Origin: Clostridiales bacterium
GTDB lineage: Bacteria > Bacillota > Clostridia > Lachnospirales > WQUN01
Direction: 5' to 3'
NCBI GenBank assembly: GCA_031270945.1
Contig: JAISWZ010000127.1
Coordinates: 1-46,623, forward strand
Length of the DNA: 46,623 bases
A program made the position numbers and the translations under genes. Positions 26,501 through 34,448 of this stretch are shown piece by piece; within the stretch, counting starts at the first letter, position 1; each line of letters starts with the position of its first letter. The notes under the pieces are model-generated. The model did no database searches. It saw only the letters and a program-made list of their open reading frames with translations, and had not been told where the DNA came from.

Positions 26501-28280
26501 CAGCTTCAGCGGGGAGCGCCCAACTGAGGAAAACGGCAGCTACAAGCTCACAGTCAAAGCCGGAAGCGGCGGAACCATAACGTATGGCGAAAACATGATG
26601 CTCTTCAAAGGGTCAATCGTCCCGCTGATGGCAGAGCCTGAGCCTGGCTACCGCTTCGCCAAATGGAGCAGCTCAAACGGCGGAACATTTGAAAACGCCA
26701 ATAGCGCTTTGACCAACTTCACAATGCCTGGAAACGGCACCACTGTCACAGCGGAATTTGAGGCTTCGCAAAACTTCACCCTGACCGTCAGCTCGACTAG
26801 CGGAGGAAGCATTGTAAAAGGGGAAAGCGCTACATGCATGTCTGGAACAGCTGTCATCCTCCAAGCCGAAGCTTTGCCCGGGTATCGCTTCGTGAGATGG
26901 GAATCGTCAAACGGCGGAAGCTTTGATGATGACGAAAGCGAATACAGCACTTTCATAATGCCTTCAGCCAATACTGCAGTCACAGCTGTGTTTGAAGCGG
27001 CGGCCCTGCAGCATCGCCTCACCATTGCCGCCACTGCCGGCGGCATGATCGTTGAAGGCGAAGACGGCTACTATGAAGAGAGAGAACTGCTAGCAATTGA
27101 CGCCGAGCCCAACGACGGATACATCTTCAAGCACTGGACCTCTTCAGGCGGGGGCGAGTTCTGGGCTGAAACAAGCACGGCGACAACATTCGAAATGCCA
27201 GACAACGACGTAACCATTACAGCGGTCTTTGAGGCCGTAGCCACCTACTACCTTACATTGTCCTCCACTGTTGGAGGCGGGATAGACATCGGCGAAAGCG
27301 GATCTTACCAAGAAGGCGAGCGAGTGACAATCGCCGCGACATCAATGGAAGGGTACCGCTTCAAGAACTGGACAACAACAAACGGAGGCCGCTTCGCCAG
27401 CACAACAAGCGACTACACGTATTTCGAGATGCCAGCGAATGACACTACTGTCATTGCCAATTTCGAGGCTGTCAAGGTTACCAACACCCCTACTCCCAGG
27501 AAGACGGCTACGCCTAAGGCAACGGCTACTCCTAAGGCTACGGCTACGCCAAAAGCTACGGGCACTCCGAAAGCGACGGGCACTCCCAAGGCGACGGCTA
27601 CGCCTGGCCCAAAGGAGTCGGCTACGCCTACCCCCAAGTCAAGCGCGGAAAAGTCGCCAACCCAAGCAGCCTCTCCTCTGGCCAGGACTTCCAGGCCCAC
27701 GCTTGACACCGCTCGCCTTGACGGATACATCAATGGCTATCCTAACGGCACCTTCCTGCCCAGCAAGCAGATCACAAGGTATGAGGCGGCATCGCTGTTC
27801 AACGCCATATCCGAAGGGGAATGGGACGAGTCGCAATCCAGCCTCGTTGATGTCCCTGAAGGACAGTGGTACTCCGATGCTGTAGGTTTCTTGACCTCAA
27901 CTGGAATAATATCAGGCTACCCTGACAATACGTTCAAGGGCGAGAACCTGATAACCAGGGCGGAGTTCGCGGCGATAGCGTCCAAGTTCGATGAGCTGGA
28001 CGATTCTGAATCCCTGGAGTTTTTTGACGTCAACTCAGGCCACTGGGCATACCCTGCCATCCAATCCGCCTTTAGCCACGGCTGGATCAGCGGCTACAGC
28101 GACGGATCCTTCAAGCCAGACGCCAATATAACCAGAGCTGAGGCGGTTGTCGTCCTTAACCGTATGCTGGGCTGGGACGCCTCTTCCTCAGAGATTGACG
28201 ACAGCAAGGCGTTCACTGACTTGGAGGGGAATGAGTGGTTCTATAACGACGTAATTTTTGCGGCAAATGGGAGGTCGTAA
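23583..28280 (+). CDS. Giant SLH-anchored surface protein, paralogue of the preceding gene
   Basis: 1565-aa protein with the same layout as its neighbour: signal peptide (cleavage near LRAQ), VWA domain with DISSSM and SGGSN, lipase-like region with GYSRGG (Ser450), INPNDITTK (Asp508) and AHYPEL (His737), five InlB-B-like repeats, a longer Thr/Pro linker and three SLH domains. The two align end to end and are clearly an old tandem duplication. The SLH domains are the most alike; the segment around 24140-24260 and the first InlB-like repeat differ more. Start at ATG 23583 with AGGAGG 8 nt upstream. The frame opens 47 codons earlier but the upstream part lacks a binding site. No clear promoter is seen in the 280-bp spacer. 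Confidence 0.9.
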   Translation: MKAILGKIPHKRIFALILTVCLAGAVIPLTLRAQTSYLIEDETPFPGLDSISAPGPLEASPFTDEAETKGSAVLVLDISSSMEGEPLKNAKKAAIEFCKGILDDDGENVVAVVAFNNSASLVVSYTDDLADLQSGINSLSASGGSNLELGLTFAEWTLDLINDESALKNIVLFSDGLPSASVSEPFLVEDGTAYGIADDGRDGFYSQNANAAVAKAQGLSSRGILMYSLGFFHRIDDDAIGAFASSFMKNLQNSGFYDIDNVDDLLSGFDGIAENDATKRSGTFSFRAGDLQDTQAIYHYDDAYFTQPATVYDPKLATMSLCLGLSAMESGAADYPDKSKNAQELLSQLGFKNIEPNDAFKKKPEENSIGAVAAHKSISANGENFTLIALPIRGGGYEIEWSANVALGKNETHAGFQSAADQVHGFLSDYISRHKDEFDDEVKIWITGYSRGGATASLLAIRLGDEGGIDSIALDKSGIFAYSFEAPMSSQKTVKDLKFIHNIINPNDITTKFSPASWGFSYQGADNKVLPTAVTSKSYAAQLALMAEKLISLDNPNSKGSFDETGKLITETFQAKKASLKPLSVPIAKDGGNPMSSYLDSFMASFARNGIDRTNYTEKLQPLFQNLVLEYMSFDSGSSKKFDSFLKLAGERIQENETVLALDYITKGKKFALDHISELLLDCAKESGSVVDNAGVPTALGTSLKTVSEAILASISDKGLSDILTLFYNINKLSPAHYPELCFAWLMSQDPNYTTNSQDIFGIASYRVVRINGSANVDVVDSSGKLVARIVDDAVKAAESGSIQAEFNSDGEKVIYLPADESYEAKIVATKAGTLDYSVSEFSYETMSNSKLANFYDVPITAGAAFSGKIPALEAGAAGPEYLLEGSAGSIAPASLLSGEAAQAAIYTVSLEVDNELGGTVYGGGSYTEGEYSVITAIAFDGCEFKGWYAESVLVSPDLEYRFKVTKDTKLVASFSGERPTEENGSYKLTVKAGSGGTITYGENMMLFKGSIVPLMAEPEPGYRFAKWSSSNGGTFENANSALTNFTMPGNGTTVTAEFEASQNFTLTVSSTSGGSIVKGESATCMSGTAVILQAEALPGYRFVRWESSNGGSFDDDESEYSTFIMPSANTAVTAVFEAAALQHRLTIAATAGGMIVEGEDGYYEERELLAIDAEPNDGYIFKHWTSSGGGEFWAETSTATTFEMPDNDVTITAVFEAVATYYLTLSSTVGGGIDIGESGSYQEGERVTIAATSMEGYRFKNWTTTNGGRFASTTSDYTYFEMPANDTTVIANFEAVKVTNTPTPRKTATPKATATPKATATPKATGTPKATGTPKATATPGPKESATPTPKSSAEKSPTQAASPLARTSRPTLDTARLDGYINGYPNGTFLPSKQITRYEAASLFNAISEGEWDESQSSLVDVPEGQWYSDAVGFLTSTGIISGYPDNTFKGENLITRAEFAAIASKFDELDDSESLEFFDVNSGHWAYPAIQSAFSHGWISGYSDGSFKPDANITRAEAVVVLNRMLGWDASSSEIDDSKAFTDLEGNEWFYNDVIFAANGRS
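27480..27650 (+). repeat. Expanded Thr-Pro-Lys-Ala linker repeats in the second surface protein
   Basis: In-frame 15-nt units (CCTAAGGCAACGGCT type) encode TPKAT repeated about six times, then a GPKES and TPTPKSS tail. The array is longer than in the first paralogue, which suggests slippage-driven length change. Confidence 0.85.
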
Positions 28281-28363
28281 GAGCTGAAGCGGCTTCATGG
28301 CCAATCTAATCAAAGCAAATATAGAAAGCCCATCTTTGATGCATTCAGGTGAAACCACAAAAA

Positions 28364-28398
28364 AGCCCAGCGCGAGAGCATCTCGCGCTGGGCTGTCT
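28364..28398. terminator. Bidirectional terminator between the surface-protein and IS110-like genes
   Basis: Perfect 14-bp stem AGCCCAGCGCGAGA / TCTCGCGCTGGGCT with a GCA loop (28364-28394). On the minus strand it is followed by six T, on the plus strand by GTCTTTTA, so it can serve both convergent genes. Confidence 0.88.
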
Positions 28399-28532
28399 TT
28401 TAATGGGAACACAAAGCTCGGAGTGGCCATTTTCTTGAATCAGTGTTATTATGATTTTGCCGCAAAACTCCATCGCTATGCTTGCATTAGATACGCCCAA
28501 CTTGAGCTTAATCCATTAAAAAAAATCAAGCC

Positions 28533-29303
28533 TCAGGACACAAGCGTCAAATTTCCCCTGGCGAATTCAGCGTACGCCGGAACGATCTTTTCAAGCTCAA
28601 ACGTGCTGTACTCAAGTATCTGAGCGCTTATCTCCATTCCCCGCAAGGCGCCTGCCACGCATCTTCTGGCTGTCACCGAGAAGGGCTTCTTGAGCATCCG
28701 CCAAATAATCTCCTTTGCCTTCACCTGCTCCGGGGGGCAAAGCTCAGCCACATCGCGCACAGTGAACTTCTTTCCGCTCAAGGCAAGCTCAATAAGCGAC
28801 CTGACCGGTTTTACGGAGATGTCTGGAAAGAACTCGCCAAACCTGATGTTTTGGCCTTCCAGGAACTCTTGCAGATCATCCGACCAAGCCTGCGCAGACT
28901 CCACAGCGCTTCTCCGATGCCTGGCAAGGCCCCTGGCGCATCTATGCATGTCCTCTGTCAAAGGCGGGTTCAACGAGCCTTCAGACAAAAGCTTGGCCAT
29001 CCAGTTGGCCTCTTTTATATTGCTTGGGCAATCCCCCAATTGCTCAGCGCTTGCCACCACGGGAATGATCAGGGCTTTTTCAAAGGCCGAAACAAGCTCC
29101 AGGAGAAAGTCCGGATCTCCTTTGGCAACCGCTATCTGGCAGCCATAGCACGAAAGCCATGAAACCATTTCAAATATGTCTGCCTGATCTTTCCCGTACT
29201 CCCTAAACGATATGCTTTCACCATCCTTGCATAAGGCGGCTTCCGCTATGCCATCCATAGCGCTTACGCCAGCGCAGATGTCCCAAAACGGCTCAACCTC
29301 CAT
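28533..29303 (-). CDS. IS110/IS1111-family transposase-like protein, catalytically dead and C-terminally short
   Basis: 256-aa intact frame. Family resemblance is clear across the DEDD (RuvC-like) domain and following coiled coil: ICAGVSAMD versus CAGLDVHK, SWLSCYGCQIAVA versus DWLxxxGVTHVAM, NIKEANWMAKLL versus DVKDAEWLAQLL, and LARHRRSAVESAQAW then LEGQNIRFG versus LTRYRKxLVEERTRE then LEDANIKLS. All four catalytic acids appear replaced: Ser14, Ala60, Asn95 and Glu98 in place of D, E, D, D. The C-terminal Transposase_20 domain with the catalytic serine is absent. Start at ATG 29303 with GGAGG 7 nt upstream; upstream in-frame codons begin at TTG without a site. Ends before the shared terminator at 28364-28398. 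Either a domesticated nucleic-acid-binding protein or a decaying transposase; the intact frame and good start favour the first. Confidence 0.75.
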   Translation of the reverse strand: MEVEPFWDICAGVSAMDGIAEAALCKDGESISFREYGKDQADIFEMVSWLSCYGCQIAVAKGDPDFLLELVSAFEKALIIPVVASAEQLGDCPSNIKEANWMAKLLSEGSLNPPLTEDMHRCARGLARHRRSAVESAQAWSDDLQEFLEGQNIRFGEFFPDISVKPVRSLIELALSGKKFTVRDVAELCPPEQVKAKEIIWRMLKKPFSVTARRCVAGALRGMEISAQILEYSTFELEKIVPAYAEFARGNLTLVS

Positions 29304-29385
29304 GATAACCCCTCCAAGCGCCAAGCTCCTTGCGTATAAACGTATGCCCTTATTATGATTCATCAGCAACTTTTTAGCCTTGGTT

Positions 29386-29419
29386 GCTTATGCCATGACT
29401 TTGGCTTATGCCATGACTT
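29386..29419. repeat. Direct repeat of 16 bp (period 18) in the divergent promoter region
   Basis: GCTTATGCCATGACTT occurs at 29386-29401 and 29404-29419, between the IS110-like gene and the serine acetyltransferase gene, 83 bp upstream of the former's ATG. Could be an operator pair or a simple duplication. Confidence 0.75.
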
Positions 29420-29659
29420 AGGCTTTTGCTTTAAATTTCAAGCTCAAGCCGCTCATTCTCGAAAGGCGGTTCCGCACCCGCGCCATTAAATTTTATTGGC
29501 ATTTTCGCTCGCGCTTGAGCGATCCCAAAATTTATATAGACCTTTTTTGGCATCTTGTGACGCCCCTATTGACAACCCTAGCAATCACCGCTATACTTGG
29601 ATAACCTACATGTTTTATATGATTTCGTTTTGCCGCATCGGCAAAACCAGGAGGGGCAT
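29420..29659. other. Divergent intergenic region, right part
   Basis: Holds a small TCGCTC/GAGCGA hairpin (29505-29522) and the promoter of the serine acetyltransferase gene. The leader from about 29604 to 29659 is short and shows no riboswitch motif. Confidence 0.5.
29569..29597 (+). promoter_or_regulatory. Near-consensus sigma-A promoter of the serine acetyltransferase gene
   Basis: TTGACA (29569-29574), 17-nt spacer, TATACT (29592-29597). Transcription would start near 29604, 56 nt before the ATG. Confidence 0.9.
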
Positions 29660-30589
29660 ATGGACAAAAGATTTCAAGACCTGGTTACAGCGTTCTCGAC
29701 CAGCTACGACGAGCACACGAAGATTGTGCGGAAGGACGCGAAAGGCTCCATTGACAAGGCGGCTGTCATAGATATACTGGACAAGCTTCAGTCGCTCATG
29801 TTTGGCGGATTTTTCGGCTCAAAGAGGCTGAAGGGGGAAACCGCCGACTACTTTATCGGGAGCCTGCTGGAGGATCTCTCGCACCAGCTGGAGAAGCAGA
29901 TCGCAAAAGCTCTGTACGACCTGGATGATGACGAGAGCGCCCCAAGCGACAACGCCAAGGAGATCACCTGGACTTTCCTGAAGAGGCTGCCAGGGCTCAG
30001 GGCTATCTTGGCTACAGATGTAGAATCGGCCTTTGCAGGGGATCCGGCTGCGTACAGCACGGGGGAGATCGTCTTGTCATACCCTGGCCTTTACGCTGTC
30101 CTGGTAAGCCGGATGGCCCACGAGCTCTACCTTCTGGGCGTTCCCTTGATACCCAGGATGATGACCGAGCATGCCCACAGCCTTACTGGGATAGACATCC
30201 ACCCAGGAGCTACAATAGGGCACCATTTCTTCATTGATCACGGAACCGGGGTTGTTGTTGGCGAAACCACAGTCATAGGCAACTACGTGAAGATCTACCA
30301 AGGGGTAACTCTTGGCGCCCTTTCCACCCAAGGCGGGCAGATGCTTAAGGGGACAAGGCGGCACCCTGTGATAGAGGATCATGTCACCATTTACGCTGGG
30401 GCTTCGATACTTGGCGGCAGCACTGTAATCGGAGAGGGCGTCGTCATAGGCTCAAACGCCTTTCTGATCAGCAGCGTTCCCGAAAAGACAAAGGTCAGCA
30501 TCAAGAGCCCGGAGCTGAGGTACGTAAAGAACGAGAGGCCGCACACGACTGAGCTGTCTGGGGAGAAAGAGTGGTACTACATGATCTAG
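29660..30589 (+). CDS. cysE: Serine O-acetyltransferase, EpsC-like
   Basis: Cytosolic enzyme transferring acetyl from acetyl-CoA to L-serine, the first step of cysteine synthesis. 309 aa: a long helical N-terminal region (about 1-180), then a left-handed parallel beta-helix of hexapeptide repeats with GIDIHPGATIGHHFFIDHGTG (catalytic His and Asp region) and YQGVTLGALS. The length and extended N-terminus fit the EpsC type of anaerobes rather than E. coli CysE (273 aa). Start at ATG 29660 with AGGAGG 5 nt upstream. It stands alone behind a near-consensus promoter, and no cysK follows. No clear terminator is seen after the stop. Confidence 0.94.
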   Translation: MDKRFQDLVTAFSTSYDEHTKIVRKDAKGSIDKAAVIDILDKLQSLMFGGFFGSKRLKGETADYFIGSLLEDLSHQLEKQIAKALYDLDDDESAPSDNAKEITWTFLKRLPGLRAILATDVESAFAGDPAAYSTGEIVLSYPGLYAVLVSRMAHELYLLGVPLIPRMMTEHAHSLTGIDIHPGATIGHHFFIDHGTGVVVGETTVIGNYVKIYQGVTLGALSTQGGQMLKGTRRHPVIEDHVTIYAGASILGGSTVIGEGVVIGSNAFLISSVPEKTKVSIKSPELRYVKNERPHTTELSGEKEWYYMI

Positions 30590-30922
30590 GCGCGCTTGAG
30601 AGAATTCTCAGAAGGCCATAAATCAAGGCTTTGAATAGAACTGGTATCAAAGGCAATAAGGGCAAAAAGAGCCAACGGACAAGCCTTGTAATCAAGCCGT
30701 TCGTGTTTTATCGGTCCATGATTGCAACAGCAAAATCATAACTAAGCCTTTTAAGCTTTCTGGCCGATAGCTATAACAGCAGGATCAGATCGAAAATCTC
30801 AAAAATCGGGTTTTGGACTTGCTGGCCTTTGGTGGCGCTCTTGGGAAACCGCCTCTTTGCTTTCTCGGGACAACGCAAATCGCCCAGCCAAAAATTGGTC
30901 AGGAAAAAATCAAATTTGGCGC
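30590..30922. other. Intergenic region between cysE and the trp T-box
   Basis: About 330 bp. I see only a weak TGAGA/TCTCA hairpin just after cysE, no gene and no recognisable RNA motif. Confidence 0.5.
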
Positions 30923-30951
30923 TTGACAGCGGCCTGATCATTTGCTAAGAT
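30923..30951 (+). promoter_or_regulatory. Sigma-A promoter of the trpEGD T-box transcript
   Basis: TTGACA (30923-30928), 17-nt spacer, TAAGAT (30946-30951). Transcription would start near 30958. Confidence 0.88.
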
Positions 30952-30957
30952 AAATCA

Positions 30958-31236
30958 AGATATTCAAACCGACGAGGCGAAGGTAAAGATGCGACACGCA
31001 GCCACAGAGAGCCGGGGATGCTGGGATCCCGACGCAGGCGGCGCATCAAATGGATCGCTGAGGGCGTGGTCAACGGGGGGAAACCCTTTAGTATTCCGCG
31101 ACGCAAGGCGCGCGTAAGACGCCAGGGGCATGCTTGTGCCCCGATAAAAGCGCATGGCTTCGGCCATGAATCAAGGTGGCACCGCGGGCATATTAGCCCG
31201 TCCTTGGCATATATACGCCAGGGGCGGGCTTTTTTG
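30958..31236 (+). promoter_or_regulatory. T-box riboswitch (tryptophan) controlling trpEGD
   Basis: T-box AAGGTGGCACCGCGG at 31173-31187, competing terminator GCCCGTCCTTGGC / GCCAGGGGCGGGC plus six T at 31196-31235, and a stem with a TTCG tetraloop (CATGGC/GCCATG, 31153-31168). In Stem I, CAAATGGATCGCTGAGG presents TGG (31051-31053) as the specifier, the single Trp codon. Uncharged tRNA-Trp would switch on the downstream anthranilate genes. Confidence 0.93.
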
Positions 31237-31285
31237 ATCTGTTTTTAGCTTGATTTTTTAAAATACGCCCCTAAGGAGGATTATG

Positions 31286-32752
31286 ATGATTAGCCCTACT
31301 TTGGAAGAAGCGCGGCGCATTGCGCCTGGGCATGCTTTGATCCCCATTTCGATGGAGCTTTACGCTGACCTGAGGACCCCCGTAGAGGTTTTGAAGTCTA
31401 TCCTGGCTTGCGGCCAAGAGGCATGCATGCTGGAAAGCGCTCCGGGAGGAGAAAACTGGGGCCGCTACACCTTTATCGGCTGCTCCCCTGACATGGAGCT
31501 TAGAGCAAAGGGGAACAGGGTTTCGGTCATTCGCGGGGCAAGCGTTGAGACCGTGGAATGCAAGCCGGTTGAGTACTTGAGAAAAGTCCTGAAAGAGTGC
31601 GCAAGCCCGAAGATAGCGACCTTGCCGCCCTTTGCCGGAGGTTTTGTAGGATATTTCGCGTATGAGATGTTTGGCCACTCCGAGCCCACGCTGAAGCTGG
31701 CGGAGAGCGATGACGTAGGCTTTGACGACTTCAGGCTGCTGCGCTTTGGCAAGGTTATAGCCTTTGACAACTTGAGACAGAAAATGATTTTGATAACAAA
31801 CATATCAACAGGCGACCTGGAGCAAAACTACATGGAAGGCGTGGCTGACCTGAAGGATCTGGAGTACGCGGCTATGGCGCAGTTCAAGGAAGCGGCCAGA
31901 AAGCCCTCAGTGCCTGTGTCATTCAAGGCTTCGGCAACCAAGGAAGAGTTCATGGAAAAGGTTGAGAAGGCGAAAAAGCACATATTTGAAGGAGACATCT
32001 TTCAAGTGGTGCCGTCCCTGCGCTTCTCCTCGCCCTTTGGCGACAGCCTGCTTCCGGCTTACAGGGCGCTTCGCACGATAAACCCTTCGTCATACATGTT
32101 TTACCTGAAGTTCACGGATCTCCAGCTGGCCGGGGCTTCTCCTGAAACACTTGTCTCTTTGAAAGACGGGATCGCCAGCACTTACCCATTGGCTGGGACG
32201 TGCAAGCGGCCTGAGTCGGCGGATGAAGAGGCCAAGGCCATAGAAGAGCTTCTTCATGACGAGAAAGAGCTGGCTGAGCACCAGATGCTGGTGGATCTAG
32301 GAAGAAACGATCTTGGCAAGGTCTGCAAGTTTGGAACCGTTACAGTGCCTGAGCACCTTAAGATAAAAAAGCTGTCCCATGTATGCCACATAGCGTCCAG
32401 GGTTACAGGAGAGGCCAAGGAAGGCGTTGAGGCGCTGGATGTTGTCTTGGCCGCGCTGCCAGCTGGAACGCTCTCAGGGGCGCCAAAGAAGCGGGCGGCG
32501 GAGATAATCACGGAGCTTGAAGGATTCAGGCGGGGAGTATATGGAGGCGCTGTAGGCTACATTGACTTCGCCGGAAGCATGGATCTCTGCATAGGCATAC
32601 GCATGGCTGTCCTGAAAGACGGAGTGGTGCATGTACAGGCAGGCGCCGGGATCGTTTACGACAGCGTGCCGGAAAAAGAGTACGAAGAGTGCGCCAGCAA
32701 GGCGAAGGCCATGATTGAGGCGCTCAAAGTCGCAGAGGGGGCGGGAAAGTGA
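31286..32752 (+). CDS. trpE: Anthranilate synthase component I
   Basis: Converts chorismate to anthranilate with ammonia supplied by TrpG. 488 aa. Near the N-terminus MLESAPGGENWGRYTFIG matches the Trp-feedback pocket element (LLES...GRYSFIG), and the chorismate-binding domain shows FQVVPSLRF, ASPETLVSL, YPLAGTCKRP and AGTLSGAPK. Two adjacent ATGs exist (31283, 31286); the second has the better spacing (6 nt) to AGGAGG. The T-box in front and trpG/trpD behind support Trp synthesis rather than p-aminobenzoate synthesis. The stop overlaps the GTG of trpG. Confidence 0.96.
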   Translation: MISPTLEEARRIAPGHALIPISMELYADLRTPVEVLKSILACGQEACMLESAPGGENWGRYTFIGCSPDMELRAKGNRVSVIRGASVETVECKPVEYLRKVLKECASPKIATLPPFAGGFVGYFAYEMFGHSEPTLKLAESDDVGFDDFRLLRFGKVIAFDNLRQKMILITNISTGDLEQNYMEGVADLKDLEYAAMAQFKEAARKPSVPVSFKASATKEEFMEKVEKAKKHIFEGDIFQVVPSLRFSSPFGDSLLPAYRALRTINPSSYMFYLKFTDLQLAGASPETLVSLKDGIASTYPLAGTCKRPESADEEAKAIEELLHDEKELAEHQMLVDLGRNDLGKVCKFGTVTVPEHLKIKKLSHVCHIASRVTGEAKEGVEALDVVLAALPAGTLSGAPKKRAAEIITELEGFRRGVYGGAVGYIDFAGSMDLCIGIRMAVLKDGVVHVQAGAGIVYDSVPEKEYEECASKAKAMIEALKVAEGAGK

Positions 32753-33339
32753 TTCTAATCATAGACAACTACGACAGCTTCACTTACAACCTGTACCAAG
32801 CGGCAGGAATAGTCTGCCCTGACATAGTTGTAGCCAGAAACGACGAGATCGCTTTAGACGGGATCGAAAAGCTGAACCCGTCAAGCATAATAATATCCCC
32901 GGGGCCAGGAAGGCCCAAGGACGCTGGGGTATGCGAGGAAGCCATACTCCGCTTCTCAGGCAAGGTGCCGATTCTTGGCATCTGTCTTGGGCACCAGGCG
33001 ATTTGCGAGGCTTTCGGGGCGCAGATAACCTACGCGGCAAAGCTGGTTCACGGCAAGTCCAGCTCTATCCACATCGCAAACGGAAGCCCATTGTTCCACG
33101 GGCTTCCTCCGATAATAGAAGCGGGCCGCTACCACTCCCTAGCGGCAAAGCGCGGAACGCTCCCTGACGAGCTCTTGATCATAGCCGAAGACTACGAAGG
33201 CGAAATCATGGGAGTCAAGCACAGGGATTATGAGACCTATGGCCTCCAGTTCCATCCGGAGTCGATACTGACCAAAAACGGCCAGATCATTGTCTCCAAC
33301 TTCTTGTCAATCACTGAGGGGGGCGAAGAGAATGATTAA
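32749..33339 (+). CDS. trpG: Anthranilate synthase component II (glutamine amidotransferase)
   Basis: 196-aa class I glutaminase that feeds ammonia to TrpE. Nucleophile Cys in GICLGHQAI, oxyanion region ISPGPGRPKDAG and catalytic His-Glu in QFHPES are all present. It starts with GTG overlapping the trpE stop (GTGA), so translation is coupled. The end overlaps trpD by 8 nt. TrpG proteins can also serve PabB; context argues for the Trp role, though dual use cannot be excluded. Confidence 0.96.
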   Translation: MILIIDNYDSFTYNLYQAAGIVCPDIVVARNDEIALDGIEKLNPSSIIISPGPGRPKDAGVCEEAILRFSGKVPILGICLGHQAICEAFGAQITYAAKLVHGKSSSIHIANGSPLFHGLPPIIEAGRYHSLAAKRGTLPDELLIIAEDYEGEIMGVKHRDYETYGLQFHPESILTKNGQIIVSNFLSITEGGEEND

Positions 33340-34354
33340 GGAAGCCATATCCGCCATGCTGTCAGGCAGGGGCCTAGAAAGAGAAGAAGCCCGCGAGGTC
33401 ATGATGGAGATGATGGAGGGAAGAGCCACTCCAGCGCAGATGGGGGCATTCTTGGCCGCCATGCGCCAGAAGGGCGAAACCATAGAAGAGATAACGGCAT
33501 GCGCCACAGTCATGAGAGAAAAGTGCGCGAAGCTCACCCCAGGCGAAGATGTCCTTGACATCGTAGGGACAGGCGGAGACGGCATGTTCACTTTCAACAT
33601 CTCAACCATCTCCGCGTTCGTGGCGGCGGCTGGAGGCGTCAAAGTGGCCAAGCACGGAAACCGGAGCGTTTCCAGCAAGTGCGGAAGCGCTGACGTCCTT
33701 GAAGCTTTGGGCGCGAATATCAACCTGGGGCCTAGCCAGGCTGAGGAAGTTCTCAAAAAGACCGGCATGTGCTTCATGCTCGCAAGCGTCTACCACCAGG
33801 CCATGAAGCATGTGGCGCCAGTGAGAAGAGAGCTTGGGGTCAGAACCATCTTCAATATTTTAGGGCCGCTGGCCAACCCGGCTGGCGCAACCATGCAGCT
33901 TTTAGGCGTTTACGGCGAAGAGCTAGTTGAGCCTTTGGCCCGCGTCCTCGCAAACCTGGGAGTTAAAAGAGCGATAGTTGTTCACGGCAGGGACGGCTTG
34001 GACGAGATAACCCTTACAGGCGCAACCACCATTTGCGAGGTTTCTGGCGGAAAGCTTGGGAGCTGCTTCATATCCCCAGAGCAGTTCGGCCTGGAGCGCT
34101 GCCAGCCCCAGGATCTGACCGGCGGAAACCCGCAGGAAAACGCTGTGATCGCAAGAAACGTCCTTTCCGGGGAAAAGGGCCCGAAACGCGATGTTGTAGC
34201 TTTGAACTCCGCCTTCTGCCTTTACATGCACTCAAAGTCCATGACCCTCAGGGAATGCGTGAGAACAGCCCACGGCTTGATAGACTCAGGCGCGGCTTTG
34301 GCTAAGCTGGAAGAGTTCATAAAGGCGACCAATGAGGCCGCCGCGATAACGTAG
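33332..34354 (+). CDS. trpD: Anthranilate phosphoribosyltransferase
   Basis: Joins anthranilate and PRPP to phosphoribosyl-anthranilate. 340 aa. PRPP site motifs VGTGGDGMFTFNIST and HGNRSVSSKCGSADVLEALG are clear, as is GVRTIFNILGPLANPA. Start at ATG 33332 inside the end of trpG (8-nt overlap), with a G-rich binding site about 8 nt upstream; an in-frame start 42 nt earlier is deep inside trpG and unlikely. No trpC, trpF, trpB or trpA follows. Confidence 0.96.
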   Translation: MIKEAISAMLSGRGLEREEAREVMMEMMEGRATPAQMGAFLAAMRQKGETIEEITACATVMREKCAKLTPGEDVLDIVGTGGDGMFTFNISTISAFVAAAGGVKVAKHGNRSVSSKCGSADVLEALGANINLGPSQAEEVLKKTGMCFMLASVYHQAMKHVAPVRRELGVRTIFNILGPLANPAGATMQLLGVYGEELVEPLARVLANLGVKRAIVVHGRDGLDEITLTGATTICEVSGGKLGSCFISPEQFGLERCQPQDLTGGNPQENAVIARNVLSGEKGPKRDVVALNSAFCLYMHSKSMTLRECVRTAHGLIDSGAALAKLEEFIKATNEAAAIT

Positions 34355-34422
34355 ATTTGCTAGGATTAAAACGGCAGGCTCGCATCAGCCGCTTTAATAA
34401 AATAAAAAAAATGCATAACAAA

Positions 34423-34448
34423 CAGCCCGCCAGAAAACTGGTGGGCTG
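34423..34448. terminator. Hairpin between convergent trpD and TetR genes, probable terminator
   Basis: An 11-bp stem CAGCCCGCCAG / CTGGTGGGCTG with loop AAAA (one G-T pair on the plus strand). The plus side has no T run; on the minus strand GTTTGTT and, further on, a run of eight T follow. It may act in either direction, weakly. Confidence 0.5.

Noticed and set aside
31283..34354. Possibility that trpE/trpG are pabB/pabA.
   Set aside because: The Trp T-box upstream, the Trp-feedback element in TrpE and the overlapping trpD argue for tryptophan synthesis.
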